Shown: piece after piece, positions 42,832 to 51,528 of the stretch | Layout: every line of letters begins with the position of its first letter | Position numbering within the stretch: position 1 is the stretch's first letter | Assembly (NCBI GenBank): GCA_027486675.1 | Contig: JAIXOQ010000031.1 | Span: forward strand, 47,310-111,309 | DNA: 64,000 nt | Reading direction: 5' to 3' | Origin: Pseudomonadota bacterium | Lineage (GTDB): Bacteria; Bdellovibrionota; UBA1018; CAIMNF01 | Made by a program: the position numbers and the translations under genes | The notes under the pieces: generated by a model | The model's input: only the letters and a program-made list of their open reading frames with translations | What the model was told of the DNA's origin: nothing | Databases searched by the model: none

Positions 42832-43563
42832 TCAACTTTCGGCGTGTTTCCGTCCCAGTGACCATTCGACAGGGGCGCTGCTTTGGGTCTGGTCGATCAA
42901 GTTTTCCAGGGTTTCAAAGAAACCCCAGCCGATTTCAGGCTGGCAACGCATCCCAAGATTGGTCGATTCGTCCTGATAAAGGGTTAACACCGGCTGAGTC
43001 TGTATATTGGCCGTTTTCAAGTAATAGAGGTCGATGCCCGTGAATAGGACTGCGGGTGCGTTGATGGTTTTGCTCGTGACTTTCGAAGGGGCTCGTTCAA
43101 AGAGTGTGCAGACTCCAAGGGCCAGGCTTAAAAATCCATCCTTGCGGGTGAGGGTGATCGGGGCACGGAGTTCTAAAGCCAGGTGATGCAGTATGAGATC
43201 TGGAGCGAGATCAAAGATTCCATTTTTTTCCGCAATTGGCTCAAAATCTGTGTTTATAGGAGAAAAAAGTGCTTCAGCTAATGCGAGCATTTCACCGTAC
43301 GTCAGTTCACGCATCGGGACAGTGGGGTCCAATATTTTTTTGAAGGAGATTGTTTTTTGTACTTCGTTCTCAAATTGAAAGGTCAGATGCGTAGTAAAAA
43401 TCTCGGCAGTCGCTTCCCCTTCGATCCCTTTTAGGCTGGCCACGCCTTGGGCTGGAAACGAGAAAAGGGAGCCAAGTTTCAGAGAGCGCAATGGGGCAGA
43501 TAAGTCTTCGGATCTCGCTGCGTGCGCCGCATAGGATGCAACAAAATACAGTGCAAAAAGCAT
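42832..43563 (-). CDS. secreted protein of unknown function
   Basis: A 243-residue protein with signal peptide MLFALYFVASYAAHA and a mature domain of mixed strands and helices (LKLGSLFSFPAQGVASLKG, IFTTHLTFQF, LALELRAPITLT). Two Cys residues are present (GVCTLF, GMRCQPEIG). No motif is recognised. It is followed by the AAA+ regulator on the same strand after about 70 bp, so the two may share a transcript. A divergent gene starts at 43690. Confidence 0.65.
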   Translation of the reverse strand: MLFALYFVASYAAHAARSEDLSAPLRSLKLGSLFSFPAQGVASLKGIEGEATAEIFTTHLTFQFENEVQKTISFKKILDPTVPMRELTYGEMLALAEALFSPINTDFEPIAEKNGIFDLAPDLILHHLALELRAPITLTRKDGFLSLALGVCTLFERAPSKVTSKTINAPAVLFTGIDLYYLKTANIQTQPVLTLYQDESTNLGMRCQPEIGWGFFETLENLIDQTQSSAPVEWSLGRKHAES

Positions 43564-43650
43564 TGAAGTCGGCCCCCATCCTTAGAGATTTTGATCTTAC
43601 CTGGCACAGCAATGGATGCAATTGATAATGTTACCTCAACACGCCGCGGG

Positions 43651-43679
43651 TTGTGATTGCTGACTGAATCGCTTAGATT
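43651..43679 (+). promoter_or_regulatory. candidate promoter close to the start codon (basic repeat protein gene)
   Basis: TTGTGA (43651-43656), 17-nt spacer, TAGATT (43674-43679, four of six), then ten bases to ATG 43690. No clear Shine-Dalgarno sequence lies between. Confidence 0.4.
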
Positions 43680-43689
43680 GTCCGGACAC

Positions 43690-44400
43690 ATGAAAACAAT
43701 TACTGAGTTCTCGGGGTTTCAGATTTTGGACGCGCAAAAAAAGAAGGCGCAATTCATCAGCGAAGGGAAATCCGAAGAAGAAGCGCAAACGCAAATTGCT
43801 GCAGACTTCAAATGGGAAGAGTCCAAAACCGCGTTCTATAAACATGCGGAAACCTTTGCTGCAGGGGAATCCAATGCAAACAAACGCGTGAAACGCATCA
43901 TCGTGGCGACACTTGCGGAAGGCGAAAAGCCGCTTGAGGGCTTCAAAGAAGCTGAAGGGCATTATTATAAAATTGAGTGGTTTCCAACCGCTGGCCGCGA
44001 AGAGCGTGCTGCGCCTGGCCGTGATCGTGATGCGAAAAAGGGTGGCCGTCGGGATGGCAAAGGTGGCGATCGCAATAAGGGTGACCGTGGCCGGCCAGAT
44101 CGCGGTGGCGATCGTCCAGCGCGTACACCTCGCAATGATGATCGCGCTGCTCCAGTGGGTGCCGCAGATGCAGGCGGTCCAAAAAAATTGATCACAGCTG
44201 GGGTAGGTCGTCCTGCACTGCCACAAGCGCCGCGCGAACCCCGCGCCCCCCGTGAACCAAGAGCGCCTCGCGCGCCGCGCGCTCCACATGAAGGTGGCCC
44301 TAAGGGTGCCACTGAATTGCGCCTAGTCTTAAAGGGCCAGACTGCCCAGGCTCTGCCAACTGCAGTGGCTGATGCTGCAGCTGCTACTCCGAGCGCGTAA
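43690..44400 (+). CDS. basic low-complexity protein with RG- and PRAP-type repeats
   Basis: A 236-residue protein. Residues 1-100 are an ordered, charged domain (FSGFQILDAQKKKAQFISEG, FYKHAETFAAGES, GHYYKIEWFPTAG). The remainder is disordered and strongly basic: an Arg/Gly/Asp-rich stretch (GRDRDAKKGGRRDGKGGDRN) and a Pro-Arg-Ala repeat (PREPRAPREPRAPRAPRAP). Such tails in bacterial proteins often bind RNA or nucleic acid, as in helicase or ribosome-associated factors; here that is inference. ATG 43690 is chosen because the longer frame from 43657 lacks coding character at its start. It includes a one-mismatch palindrome copy (44087-44098). Confidence 0.6.
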   Translation: MKTITEFSGFQILDAQKKKAQFISEGKSEEEAQTQIAADFKWEESKTAFYKHAETFAAGESNANKRVKRIIVATLAEGEKPLEGFKEAEGHYYKIEWFPTAGREERAAPGRDRDAKKGGRRDGKGGDRNKGDRGRPDRGGDRPARTPRNDDRAAPVGAADAGGPKKLITAGVGRPALPQAPREPRAPREPRAPRAPRAPHEGGPKGATELRLVLKGQTAQALPTAVADAAAATPSA

Positions 44401-44417
44401 GACCAGAAGAGGTCTCT

Positions 44418-45374
44418 GTGTTTTCCCTACCGCGTTTTCTGCCTCTGCTTTTAGCGCTCAGCTCCGCAAGTGTGTTTGCCGCTGAGAATCTGCCCATTTC
44501 TGGCATCGACCTCAAAGATCAGGCTGGAAACGCAATTCAAATTCGGGGGGGTGAACTCAAGTCGAGTGCAGACGCTGAAATTTTAAAAGAATCTGTCGCG
44601 GCCGAAGTGAAATCTTTGACCGGTGAAGATGCCGAGATTCCTGTCCCAGATGCCACACACTGGTTGGAGCGGCGCAGCACGAAGATCGGTTTTGTCCTGA
44701 TTCGTTGTTCAGTCGCCTCGGGATTCTTGTGGGGACGACTTGCGTCCGATGCTGTTTATTCTGTAGCGGCCTCAGCCGCTTCAGGTGCGATATTTCTGAT
44801 CTATTTTCCAATTGGAGTCGCGGAGCCTTTCTTTCAGGAGCTCACGGGGGATGAGAAGTATCACATCTACAACTGGGGCAGTCCTAACCCGATCAAGATC
44901 GGTGCGGCCGCTTCCTTCTTTGCCGGAATTTTAAATTGGACGGTAATTGCAATTTTTGTCGGAGAGATCAATGCCTTAGTCAGGGATCAGATATTTTTGT
45001 CCTATGGTTTGCCTGGGGTGATGGATTTCTGGAAAGTCCTTTCATCCGTTGCATTGGCCTCCATTGTGCAGGGTCCATGGGCCTGGTTCACTGACCAATG
45101 GGCTGAACGGCTTGCGGCCGATGGGGTACCCGAAGGGCGGATCTTGGGAGCCCGTACTGGGATGGGTCTGGTCTCTGGCATCCTTGCAATCGTTGGCTCC
45201 AACCTACTTCAAATGGACTACATCACCCTGGGCGCTTTTGTGCTTTCGACTCTTGGGGCCGGGGATCTGATCTTTGCAGGATCTTTGTACCGCCGCGAAA
45301 TCAAAGGCTTTTATAAAAAAACCCGCTCGGCCGTGTGCCAGTTCTTCGTGGCCGGCCACGGGAATTCTCCCTAA
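44418..45374 (+). CDS. multi-spanning membrane protein with signal peptide
   Basis: A 318-residue protein. Signal peptide FSLPRFLPLLLALSSASVFA, then a periplasmic acidic stretch (DLKDQAGNAIQIRGG to EDAEIPVPDA), followed by about six membrane segments from residue 90 to 290 (for example VYSVAASAASGAIFLIYFPIG, FLSYGLPGVMDFWKVLSSVAL, AGDLIFAGSLY). The start is GTG 44418 with AGAAGAGG about six bases upstream. The gene follows the basic repeat protein by 17 bp, likely as one transcript. The very last codons contain an exact palindrome copy (45348-45359, Val-Ala-Gly-His). The family is not recognised. Confidence 0.65.
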   Translation: MFSLPRFLPLLLALSSASVFAAENLPISGIDLKDQAGNAIQIRGGELKSSADAEILKESVAAEVKSLTGEDAEIPVPDATHWLERRSTKIGFVLIRCSVASGFLWGRLASDAVYSVAASAASGAIFLIYFPIGVAEPFFQELTGDEKYHIYNWGSPNPIKIGAAASFFAGILNWTVIAIFVGEINALVRDQIFLSYGLPGVMDFWKVLSSVALASIVQGPWAWFTDQWAERLAADGVPEGRILGARTGMGLVSGILAIVGSNLLQMDYITLGAFVLSTLGAGDLIFAGSLYRREIKGFYKKTRSAVCQFFVAGHGNSP

Positions 45375-45763
45375 AGCTGACTCAGCATCGGCTGATCCAC
45401 ACGCTTACCGCACCCCGGAACATTTTGGATCGAATTCCGGATTGCGCCGGCGCACTCGTCTAAATTTTTGATCTCAGTCTTATCGAGCCACTTGGTGGTC
45501 GGAAATCCGCTTTCAAGAGAAACAAGCTCGGTTGTTACGGACCCTGCTTCTGATGCCCTGGGCGCACTCACCGTGATCAGGAGTGTTTCCTTGGAGCTTG
45601 CAAAAGGTGCACCTTCTGAAACCTTGTAGCGCTTAGCACCTAACGTCTTCCTGATTTCCTGGCGAAGCTCAGGGGCCTGATTTTGATCCAAATTGTGGGT
45701 CAGGCTCAGAGCGCAATCGGCCTTTGCAAGCAGGCTTACGAAAAGAAGGGCTAGGGGCGTCAT
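45371..45763 (-). CDS. small secreted protein of unknown function
   Basis: A 130-residue protein with signal peptide MTPLALLFVSLLAKADC; the Cys at the cleavage region is not in a good lipobox. The mature part is a compact mixed domain (ELRQEIRKTLGAKRYKV, ETLLITVSAPRA) with two further Cys residues (DECAGA, PGCGKR) that could form a disulphide. It is convergent with the preceding membrane-protein gene, overlapping by 4 bp. The 96-bp gap upstream (45764-45859) holds nothing recognised. Confidence 0.6.
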   Translation of the reverse strand: MTPLALLFVSLLAKADCALSLTHNLDQNQAPELRQEIRKTLGAKRYKVSEGAPFASSKETLLITVSAPRASEAGSVTTELVSLESGFPTTKWLDKTEIKNLDECAGAIRNSIQNVPGCGKRVDQPMLSQL

Positions 45764-45859
45764 ACCCTAGAGAAAGCTAGACCCGTGCCATTCTTAACTT
45801 ATTGTAATTTAAGGTAAAAATCCTGATTGAGGCTGGAAATACCGACGGTTGTCTAAATT

Positions 45860-46822
45860 TTAGGCAGTTTCCGGACCCAGCTCCTTGGTGATCAGGCCTT
45901 TGAGGTATCCTTCGTTGAAATCGTCGGGGTGAAGCGGAAAGCTCCGAGGAAGGCGGATTTCATCGATCGTCTTGAAGTACCTAGATCGTAAGTCAGCGGC
46001 GTTTTCAAACGACGCATGAAAAGCCTTCACAGAAACCTTTTCGGAATTGATGGAACTGATCAACGTTCCTCCAGGAGCGAGCATGTCAATCAGCAGTCCG
46101 TGCAGCGCATCTAAATCCTTCTGAGTAGAAAATGTCCCTTTCTTCGATCGCGAAAAACTCGGTGGATCAGAGATCACGGTGTCAAACCGATCACCCCGCC
46201 GTGCCCAGCGTGGAAGTAAAGACATGACGTCATCGTTCCATTCGCTGTGGATTTGATCCGCGTGAACTCTGTTCTTTTCAAAATTTGTTTTCGCCCAGTC
46301 TAAAGTTTTTGCCGAAAGATCAATGGATACGACCTTTTTGGCCCCGCCTGCAAATGCGGCGCAGCCTAAGCTCCCTGTGTACGCAAAACAATTGAGGACT
46401 GTTTTATCCTTCTGCGTTTTCACGAGTTGCGAGCGCAGATCCGCTAGATCCAAAAAAAGTCCAGGATGCCGCGTCTCTAAAAGTTGGATCGAAAACTGAA
46501 GCGAACCTTCTTGAATCCAAAAACGTTCGCTCGGAACCTCACCGAACAACACGGTCGGCATATCTAAGCTACCGTGAGTTTCGCGATTCATTACAACAGC
46601 GCCTTTGAATTCTGCCTGTAAAAACGTTGTCAGTTCCCTGCGTGTGGTTGCGTCTAATCCGGACTTTGCGGTGATCCAGGCATAGGGGCCATAGCGATCA
46701 ATCGTGATATCTTGCAAGGTGCCCGAGCCTTCGCCAGGACCATGAAAGATTCGATGCGCTTCAGAGTGCTTTAATTCGGGCATCTCGCGGCGTAGGCGAG
46801 CGGCTTTTTCCAATTCGTTCAT
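45860..46822 (-). CDS. class I SAM-dependent rRNA methyltransferase, RlmI/RlmK-like
   Basis: A 320-residue methyltransferase of the COG1092 family, whose E. coli members methylate 23S rRNA (m5C1962 by RlmI, m7G2069 by RlmK). The front part LETRHPGLFLDLADLRSQLV precedes the SAM-binding motif LNCFAYTGSLGCAAFAGGA and acidic loop VVSIDLS. The catalytic NPPY-like motif is DPPSFSRSKKGTFSTQKD. The N-terminal PUA domain of RlmI is missing, so the exact nucleotide target is unsure. Its start overlaps the RluA-family gene by 4 bp (ATGA), giving a two-gene RNA-modification operon. Confidence 0.85.
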   Translation of the reverse strand: MNELEKAARLRREMPELKHSEAHRIFHGPGEGSGTLQDITIDRYGPYAWITAKSGLDATTRRELTTFLQAEFKGAVVMNRETHGSLDMPTVLFGEVPSERFWIQEGSLQFSIQLLETRHPGLFLDLADLRSQLVKTQKDKTVLNCFAYTGSLGCAAFAGGAKKVVSIDLSAKTLDWAKTNFEKNRVHADQIHSEWNDDVMSLLPRWARRGDRFDTVISDPPSFSRSKKGTFSTQKDLDALHGLLIDMLAPGGTLISSINSEKVSVKAFHASFENAADLRSRYFKTIDEIRLPRSFPLHPDDFNEGYLKGLITKELGPETA

Positions 46823-47400
46823 CCTAAGTTCCAGCTTTCTGGGAGGGGGGCTTCAAAGATTTCGTTTTCCGGCAGCTTCAGCCGCAGAGCATGCAGCATT
46901 ACATGGGGCGCAAGATCATGCGCTTTTGTTTTTGGTTCGCCAAGCAACGGGAACCCCGAAAGGATCGCATGGCGTCTGACCTGATGAAATCTACCTGTAA
47001 GTGGTTCGGCCTCACCATAAAAGGTATTGGGAAGGAGGCCTAAGCGTTTTTTTGTAAACGCAGTGCGAGCTGTTTTCCCATCTAATGCATCATCCCTTAC
47101 CCAGCGAGGGGTGGTGGGTTGGCCTAAGGCCAAAAAGGCGTAGACCTTCTTCGCCTGTCTTCGACTAAACGCTTGCGATAAGTCCCGCTGGCTTTCGGTG
47201 GAGCGGGCGAAAATACAAACGCCGCTGGTGTATTGATCTAGTCGATGGACAGGCAGAGCCTCCGGGTAAAGTTTTCTGATCTCGTTGAGTAGGACGATCA
47301 CATCGGTTCTAGGGAGGCCCGGAGGCACGGTCAGCCAGCCAGCCGGCTTGTTGATGACAAGAATTGCGGGTGTCACTTTCAGGATAGGCACAGACAGCAT
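46819..47400 (-). CDS. RluA-family pseudouridine synthase
   Basis: A 193-residue RNA pseudouridine synthase. The active-site motif is LPVHRLDQYTSGVCIFARS, in which the Asp of HRLD is the catalytic nucleophile. Other family parts are ILVINKPAGWLTVPPG near the start, VYAFLALGQP and GRFHQVRRHAILSGFPLLGE near the end. The protein is short: no N-terminal S4 domain. The target uridine in rRNA or tRNA is not known from sequence. It is cotranscribed with the downstream methyltransferase gene, which overlaps it by 4 bp. Confidence 0.88.
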   Translation of the reverse strand: MLSVPILKVTPAILVINKPAGWLTVPPGLPRTDVIVLLNEIRKLYPEALPVHRLDQYTSGVCIFARSTESQRDLSQAFSRRQAKKVYAFLALGQPTTPRWVRDDALDGKTARTAFTKKRLGLLPNTFYGEAEPLTGRFHQVRRHAILSGFPLLGEPKTKAHDLAPHVMLHALRLKLPENEIFEAPLPESWNLG

Positions 47401-47442
47401 TTCAGTGAGATTCTTCGCTCTTCAAACCGGAATCCAACAAAA

Positions 47443-48327
47443 ATGACATTTTTATTTTTTACTCTCACGGTATCGATCGCAGTGACTCTAGTGGCGCTGC
47501 TCGCCTTCCGCGCTACCCGCACTCGCTTAAAAGCATCGAGCCTGCGTGTTTTAGTCGCAGTCGGCTCAGGGTTCCTGATCTCGAATTTGTTTTTAGAGGT
47601 TCTACCACGCTCTCTGGATGTCTCCGCGATGGCGATCCCGCATTATTTTTTAACCCTTCTTTTGGGACTGGCATCTGTCGCTGTGTTCGAACGGTATGTC
47701 ACCCCGTACTTAGGCTGGGTCGAACGTTTAGTCCCACCACCAGGTGATGTGAGTGGACGGGTCGATCTCACTCATTCTTCAGATGCTCACCACCACCACG
47801 AAAGCAATCCGGAGGCTGTCGCGTGTGATCATTCGCACGAACATGCACACCTGCATCAGCACACGCATCCGGATCACTTAAGCCATTCAGCCGCATGTTC
47901 CGCAATTTCCTGTTTTGTTGTGTGCTCTTTGTTTGATGGCATCGCTTTGTCGTCCATTCGGCTGACTCATCCAGAGCTCGAGTGGCCATTGTTTGTCGGT
48001 GTCCTATTCCATATGGTTCCTGAAGCTCTTTTGTCTGGGGCATTTGCTTTGTCCACCGGTGCTTCCTTAAAAGGTGCGCGGTCGGTGCTTTTAATTATGG
48101 GGGGTGCATTTTTGGTGGGGCAGCTGATCCCAGTCATGCTTGGAACCCCGTCGCCTTATTTAGCTCCATTTGCAGGAGGCATCCTTTTGTTTGTCGCACT
48201 CGTGCAACTACTACCTTCTGCTTTGCAGCTCAAGCGTGCACCTCTTTGGCTGATTCTAGGCGGTGGAATTTTCGCACTGGTCCACTTCATTGTTGAGTTA
48301 TTGGGGTTAGGTCATGGGCACACCTGA
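47443..48327 (+). CDS. ZIP-family metal transporter
   Basis: A 294-residue inner-membrane protein of the ZIP (Zrt/Irt-like) family, moving Zn2+ or related divalent metals into the cytoplasm. Eight hydrophobic segments are visible. The helix with HMVPEALLSGAFAL carries the conserved His/Glu metal-path residues, as does CSLFDGIALSS in the preceding helix. The cytoplasmic loop between helices 3 and 4 is unusually His-rich (HSSDAHHHHESN, then HSHEHAHLHQHTHPDHLSH), a probable metal-sensing or buffering loop. The 3' end overlaps the photolyase gene by 14 bp. Confidence 0.85.
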   Translation: MTFLFFTLTVSIAVTLVALLAFRATRTRLKASSLRVLVAVGSGFLISNLFLEVLPRSLDVSAMAIPHYFLTLLLGLASVAVFERYVTPYLGWVERLVPPPGDVSGRVDLTHSSDAHHHHESNPEAVACDHSHEHAHLHQHTHPDHLSHSAACSAISCFVVCSLFDGIALSSIRLTHPELEWPLFVGVLFHMVPEALLSGAFALSTGASLKGARSVLLIMGGAFLVGQLIPVMLGTPSPYLAPFAGGILLFVALVQLLPSALQLKRAPLWLILGGGIFALVHFIVELLGLGHGHT

Positions 48328-49678
48328 ACATCGAAGAGCTTTAGCGTGGATTAGGCGAGATCTTCGGCTCAAGGATCACAGGGTCTTTCAACGAGCCTCA
48401 GAAATTGCTCATGAATTTGTACCGGTCTTTATCTTTGATTCCACGATTTTAGGAAAACTGAGTAGTGACGACCGGCGCGTGACATTTATCTTCGATTGCA
48501 TTGAAGAACTGAAAGATGGTTTGAAGCAGCTCGGGAGTGCATTGATCGTTCGTTTTGGGGATCCTACCATTCTAGTCCCACAGCTTGCGAAAGAGCTGGG
48601 TGCGGATGTTGTGATTTGTTCCCAAGACTTTGAGCGCAGTGCAATCGCTCGGGATCGCAAAGTTCAGGAGCTTTTAAAAGCACAAGGTTGCCGCTTTGAA
48701 ACAGGCGCAGACCATGTGATCTTTCCGGGAAAAAGTATTCTCAATAAAGAAGGCCAGCCTTATCGAGTCTTTACGCCTTATTCAAACGCTTGGTTGAAAC
48801 TGATGGATGAACATCCGGAAGCGATCTCTGAAGTGACGTGGGATTCGTCCCGTTTGGTGCCTTTAGACAAGCTGCGGTCCCACTTAGGTCAAACGCCTAC
48901 CTTAGAAAGCATGGGATTTCAGCCGCAAACACTTTGGTTAAAAGCAGGGGAAAAGGCCGCACAAGATCGACTTCAGAAGTTCCTCCCAAAAATTCTAGAT
49001 TACAAAAAAGATCGAGATTCCTTTGCAGTGGATGGCACCAGTGGCCTATCCGTTCATTTGCGATTTGGTACCATTTCCATTCGCCAGTGCGTGAGGACGG
49101 CCCGGGAGCGCAAAGGTGAGGGGCCATTCACATGGCTTAAGGAATTGATTTGGCGCGATTTCTATTCGATGCTTCTCGACCGTTTTCCGCACTTAGAAAC
49201 GGGATGTTTTAAGCCGGAATGCGACCAGATTGTTTGGCCCGGTCCGGAGGAGCATTTTCAGGCCTGGTGCAGAGGGGAAACGGGTTATCCCGTTGTAGAT
49301 GCCGCTATGCGGTACTTCAATGCCACAGGATTCATGCACAACCGCTTAAGAATGGTCGTTGCCATGTTTCTAACGAAGACGCTCCTGGTGGACTGGAAAA
49401 AAGGTGAAGCATATTTTGCAAAACACCTCCTTGATTTTGATCTCGCCTCCAATAATGGCGGTTGGCAGTGGAGCGCTTCCACCGGGTGTGACGCGCAGCC
49501 TTATTTTAGAATTTTTAATCCCACTTCCCAGGCTGAAAAATTTGATCCTGATGGAGTCTTCATTCGTAGCCAGGTGGCTGAGCTCGGCACGGCGGCCTAC
49601 CCAAAACCTATCGTCGATCATTCGGTTCAGCGCCTGAAGGCGATCGCCCTTTTTCAAGCCTTACGTCCCGCAAAATAG
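48314..49678 (+). CDS. phr: deoxyribodipyrimidine photolyase
   Basis: A 454-residue CPD photolyase that splits pyrimidine dimers with FADH- and light. The N-terminal alpha/beta antenna domain begins ALAWIRRDLRLKDHRVFQRA. The FAD domain has LSVHLRFGTISIRQ, ELIWRDFYSMLL, TGYPVVDAAMRYF, GFMHNRLRMVVAMFL and the adenine-binding ASNNGGWQWSASTGCDAQPYFRIFNP. Length and motif order are those of class I microbial photolyases. It overlaps the ZIP gene by 14 bp at the start and the convergent binding-protein gene by 71 bp at the end. Confidence 0.95.
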   Translation: MGTPEHRRALAWIRRDLRLKDHRVFQRASEIAHEFVPVFIFDSTILGKLSSDDRRVTFIFDCIEELKDGLKQLGSALIVRFGDPTILVPQLAKELGADVVICSQDFERSAIARDRKVQELLKAQGCRFETGADHVIFPGKSILNKEGQPYRVFTPYSNAWLKLMDEHPEAISEVTWDSSRLVPLDKLRSHLGQTPTLESMGFQPQTLWLKAGEKAAQDRLQKFLPKILDYKKDRDSFAVDGTSGLSVHLRFGTISIRQCVRTARERKGEGPFTWLKELIWRDFYSMLLDRFPHLETGCFKPECDQIVWPGPEEHFQAWCRGETGYPVVDAAMRYFNATGFMHNRLRMVVAMFLTKTLLVDWKKGEAYFAKHLLDFDLASNNGGWQWSASTGCDAQPYFRIFNPTSQAEKFDPDGVFIRSQVAELGTAAYPKPIVDHSVQRLKAIALFQALRPAK

Positions 49679-50792
49679 GAATGCCATTTTGGTCCTTGCG
49701 ATAGCCTAAGGTCCTTGCCGAAATCTTAGTCTGCGTGTCCCGTTTGATTCGAGTGAGCGTTACCATTTTGAGATCGCTCGCCTCAGGATTCTTTGGATCA
49801 AAATAGAGGTCAGCATCGGCAGAATCCGTACGTACCCGAACATGCGCACCAATCGCTATTTTTATATTTTGGGCAATACGAGTCGCAAATCCAAAATCAG
49901 GCTCAACCGCACGGACGGAGAGATCGAGTTGAAACTGAGGAGTGATGGCGATCCCGCTCTTATTGAGCGCTGTTTTCGCTTGCTCCATAGAAGCTGCCGA
50001 AACTTGAGGCGCTCCGCCCTGAATGGCATGGATCAATGCTTCACGGAAATCCAGGTTATTCAGCGGGAATTTACTAGAATTCATGCTGAGGCGGTAGGGT
50101 TGCGTACCCTTCCCGGTACCCCAAAGAATATCAAGCGGTGGATCCCTACGCCACACGACCTGAGCCACGTTGCCGGTATTTTTGAGTGCCTGAGGATTCC
50201 TAGAAAAAACGATTTCTTTCCCTGGCTGTACGCTTTTTAAAGTGAACGCTCCGTTGGTCACTAGCAGCCCTGGGCGGTTCCAGTTTGCCCCGTGGCGTGT
50301 CATCAAATCTTTTCGGATGGGGAAGAATGGAAACATCGCAGTGGTTTTCTCCCAGTGGGGAACACTTTTCAAAAGTCGTACAATCAATGTTCGTGAGTCT
50401 TTTAATTCAATACCCAAAGGGAGCGTACTTTCAGATCGGCCCTCATGAAATTCACGGGCGCCTTGAATATCATAAGCAAGATTTAGATACGGCGACGTAG
50501 ACTGCGGGCTCAGAAGCCTAACCCATGCGTCCATGAAGTGCTGCGCTTCTACGACTTGTCCGTCTGACCATCGTGCGTCTTTGCGCAAAGTAATCTGAAA
50601 CTCGGACGAGTCGTGATTTGCTGTGATAGATTCTGCAACACGAAGGTGCAAGGCACCTTTTTCATCGAGCTCAACCAGCCCATCCATCAAATTATTATAG
50701 ATCGCCGCATCCTCAGTGGAATCAGCCAGGGTCCAGTCGAAAGCACTTGGAAACGTATGCAGGAGAGCAAAAAGTTGCAGCAGTGTGTTCAC
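49608..50792 (-). CDS. short family-5 solute-binding protein in an amino-acid ABC operon
   Basis: A 394-residue SBP_bac_5 protein, about 100 residues shorter than its relatives. It keeps the N-terminal part well (NNLMDGLVELDEKGALHLRV, FQITLRKDARWSDGQ, AQHFMDAWVRLL, NRPGLLVTNGAFTLKSVQPG), where it resembles the OppA-like gene at 25740. The C-terminal lobe is compressed and strongly diverged. The start is GTG at 50792, only one base after the stop of the ATPase gene and without its own Shine-Dalgarno sequence, so it is translated by coupling. A family-5 protein in a polar amino-acid (family-3) operon is unusual. The short lobe could mean a changed or lost ligand site. Confidence 0.75.
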   Translation of the reverse strand: MNTLLQLFALLHTFPSAFDWTLADSTEDAAIYNNLMDGLVELDEKGALHLRVAESITANHDSSEFQITLRKDARWSDGQVVEAQHFMDAWVRLLSPQSTSPYLNLAYDIQGAREFHEGRSESTLPLGIELKDSRTLIVRLLKSVPHWEKTTAMFPFFPIRKDLMTRHGANWNRPGLLVTNGAFTLKSVQPGKEIVFSRNPQALKNTGNVAQVVWRRDPPLDILWGTGKGTQPYRLSMNSSKFPLNNLDFREALIHAIQGGAPQVSAASMEQAKTALNKSGIAITPQFQLDLSVRAVEPDFGFATRIAQNIKIAIGAHVRVRTDSADADLYFDPKNPEASDLKMVTLTRIKRDTQTKISARTLGYRKDQNGIPILRDVRLEKGRSPSGAEPNDRR

Positions 50793-50793
50793 G

Positions 50794-51528
50794 TTAATGT
50801 CGGATCACTTGCCCCAAGAAGACCCGAGTTCTTTCCTCTTTTGGATTGGAGAAGAAATCGTCCGCTGGGCCTTGTTCTAAGATCTGACCATGATCAAAAA
50901 ATACAACGCGGTCGGCAACTTCCCGGGCAAAGCCCATTTCATGGGTAACAACCACCATGGTCATTCCACTTAAGGCTAATTCTTTCATGACGGACAAAAC
51001 TTCATTCACCATTTCTGGGTCGAGGGAACTGGTCGGCTCGTCAAAAAGCATCACCTTTGGCTGCATCGCAAGCGCACGCGCAATGGCCACGCGCTGCTGC
51101 TGGCCGCCAGATAACTCTGCAGGTCGTTTGTTCGCATGACCTGGAATTCCAACCCGGGTCAGAAGATCCATCGCCAGTTTTTCCGCCGCTCCCTTGGATA
51201 AGCCTTTTACCTTGGTTGGGGCGAGGGTGATGTTCTCAAGAACACTGAGGTGCGGGAATAGATTAAAACTTTGAAAGACCATCCCTACTTCTTTGCGGAT
51301 GGCATCGAGGTTTGCGCCATCTTTCAGTTCAATATCGTCAATTGTGATCGTGCCTTCTGAGTGGGCTTCCAAACGATTCAGCGTCCGGATGAAAGTACTC
51401 TTTCCTGAACCAGACGGGCCGATGATCACTACGACTTCCCCACGCTGCACTGTGAGGTTGATCCCTTTTAAAATATGATCTTTTCCAAAATACTTATGAA
51501 CGTTTTTGGCTTCTATCATCGGAGTCAT
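50794..51528 (-). CDS. polar amino-acid ABC transporter, ATP-binding protein (GlnQ/HisP-like)
   Basis: A 244-residue ATPase that powers uptake by the adjacent permease. Walker A is [16 protein letters not shown]-loop [18 protein letters not shown], signature [16 protein letters not shown], Walker [17 protein letters not shown] and H-loop [15 protein letters not shown]. The last, with [13 protein letters not shown], is characteristic of the GlnQ/HisP group. It overlaps the upstream permease gene by 4 bp. Specificity within polar amino acids cannot be told. Confidence 0.93.
   Translation of the reverse strand: MTPMIEAKNVHKYFGKDHILKGINLTVQRGEVVVIIGPSGSGKSTFIRTLNRLEAHSEGTITIDDIELKDGANLDAIRKEVGMVFQSFNLFPHLSVLENITLAPTKVKGLSKGAAEKLAMDLLTRVGIPGHANKRPAELSGGQQQRVAIARALAMQPKVMLFDEPTSSLDPEMVNEVLSVMKELALSGMTMVVVTHEMGFAREVADRVVFFDHGQILEQGPADDFFSNPKEERTRVFLGQVIRH

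Noticed and set aside
43657..43689. Earlier start for the basic repeat protein
   Set aside because: It covers the promoter-like TAGATT element, and the added residues lack any ribosome-binding site.
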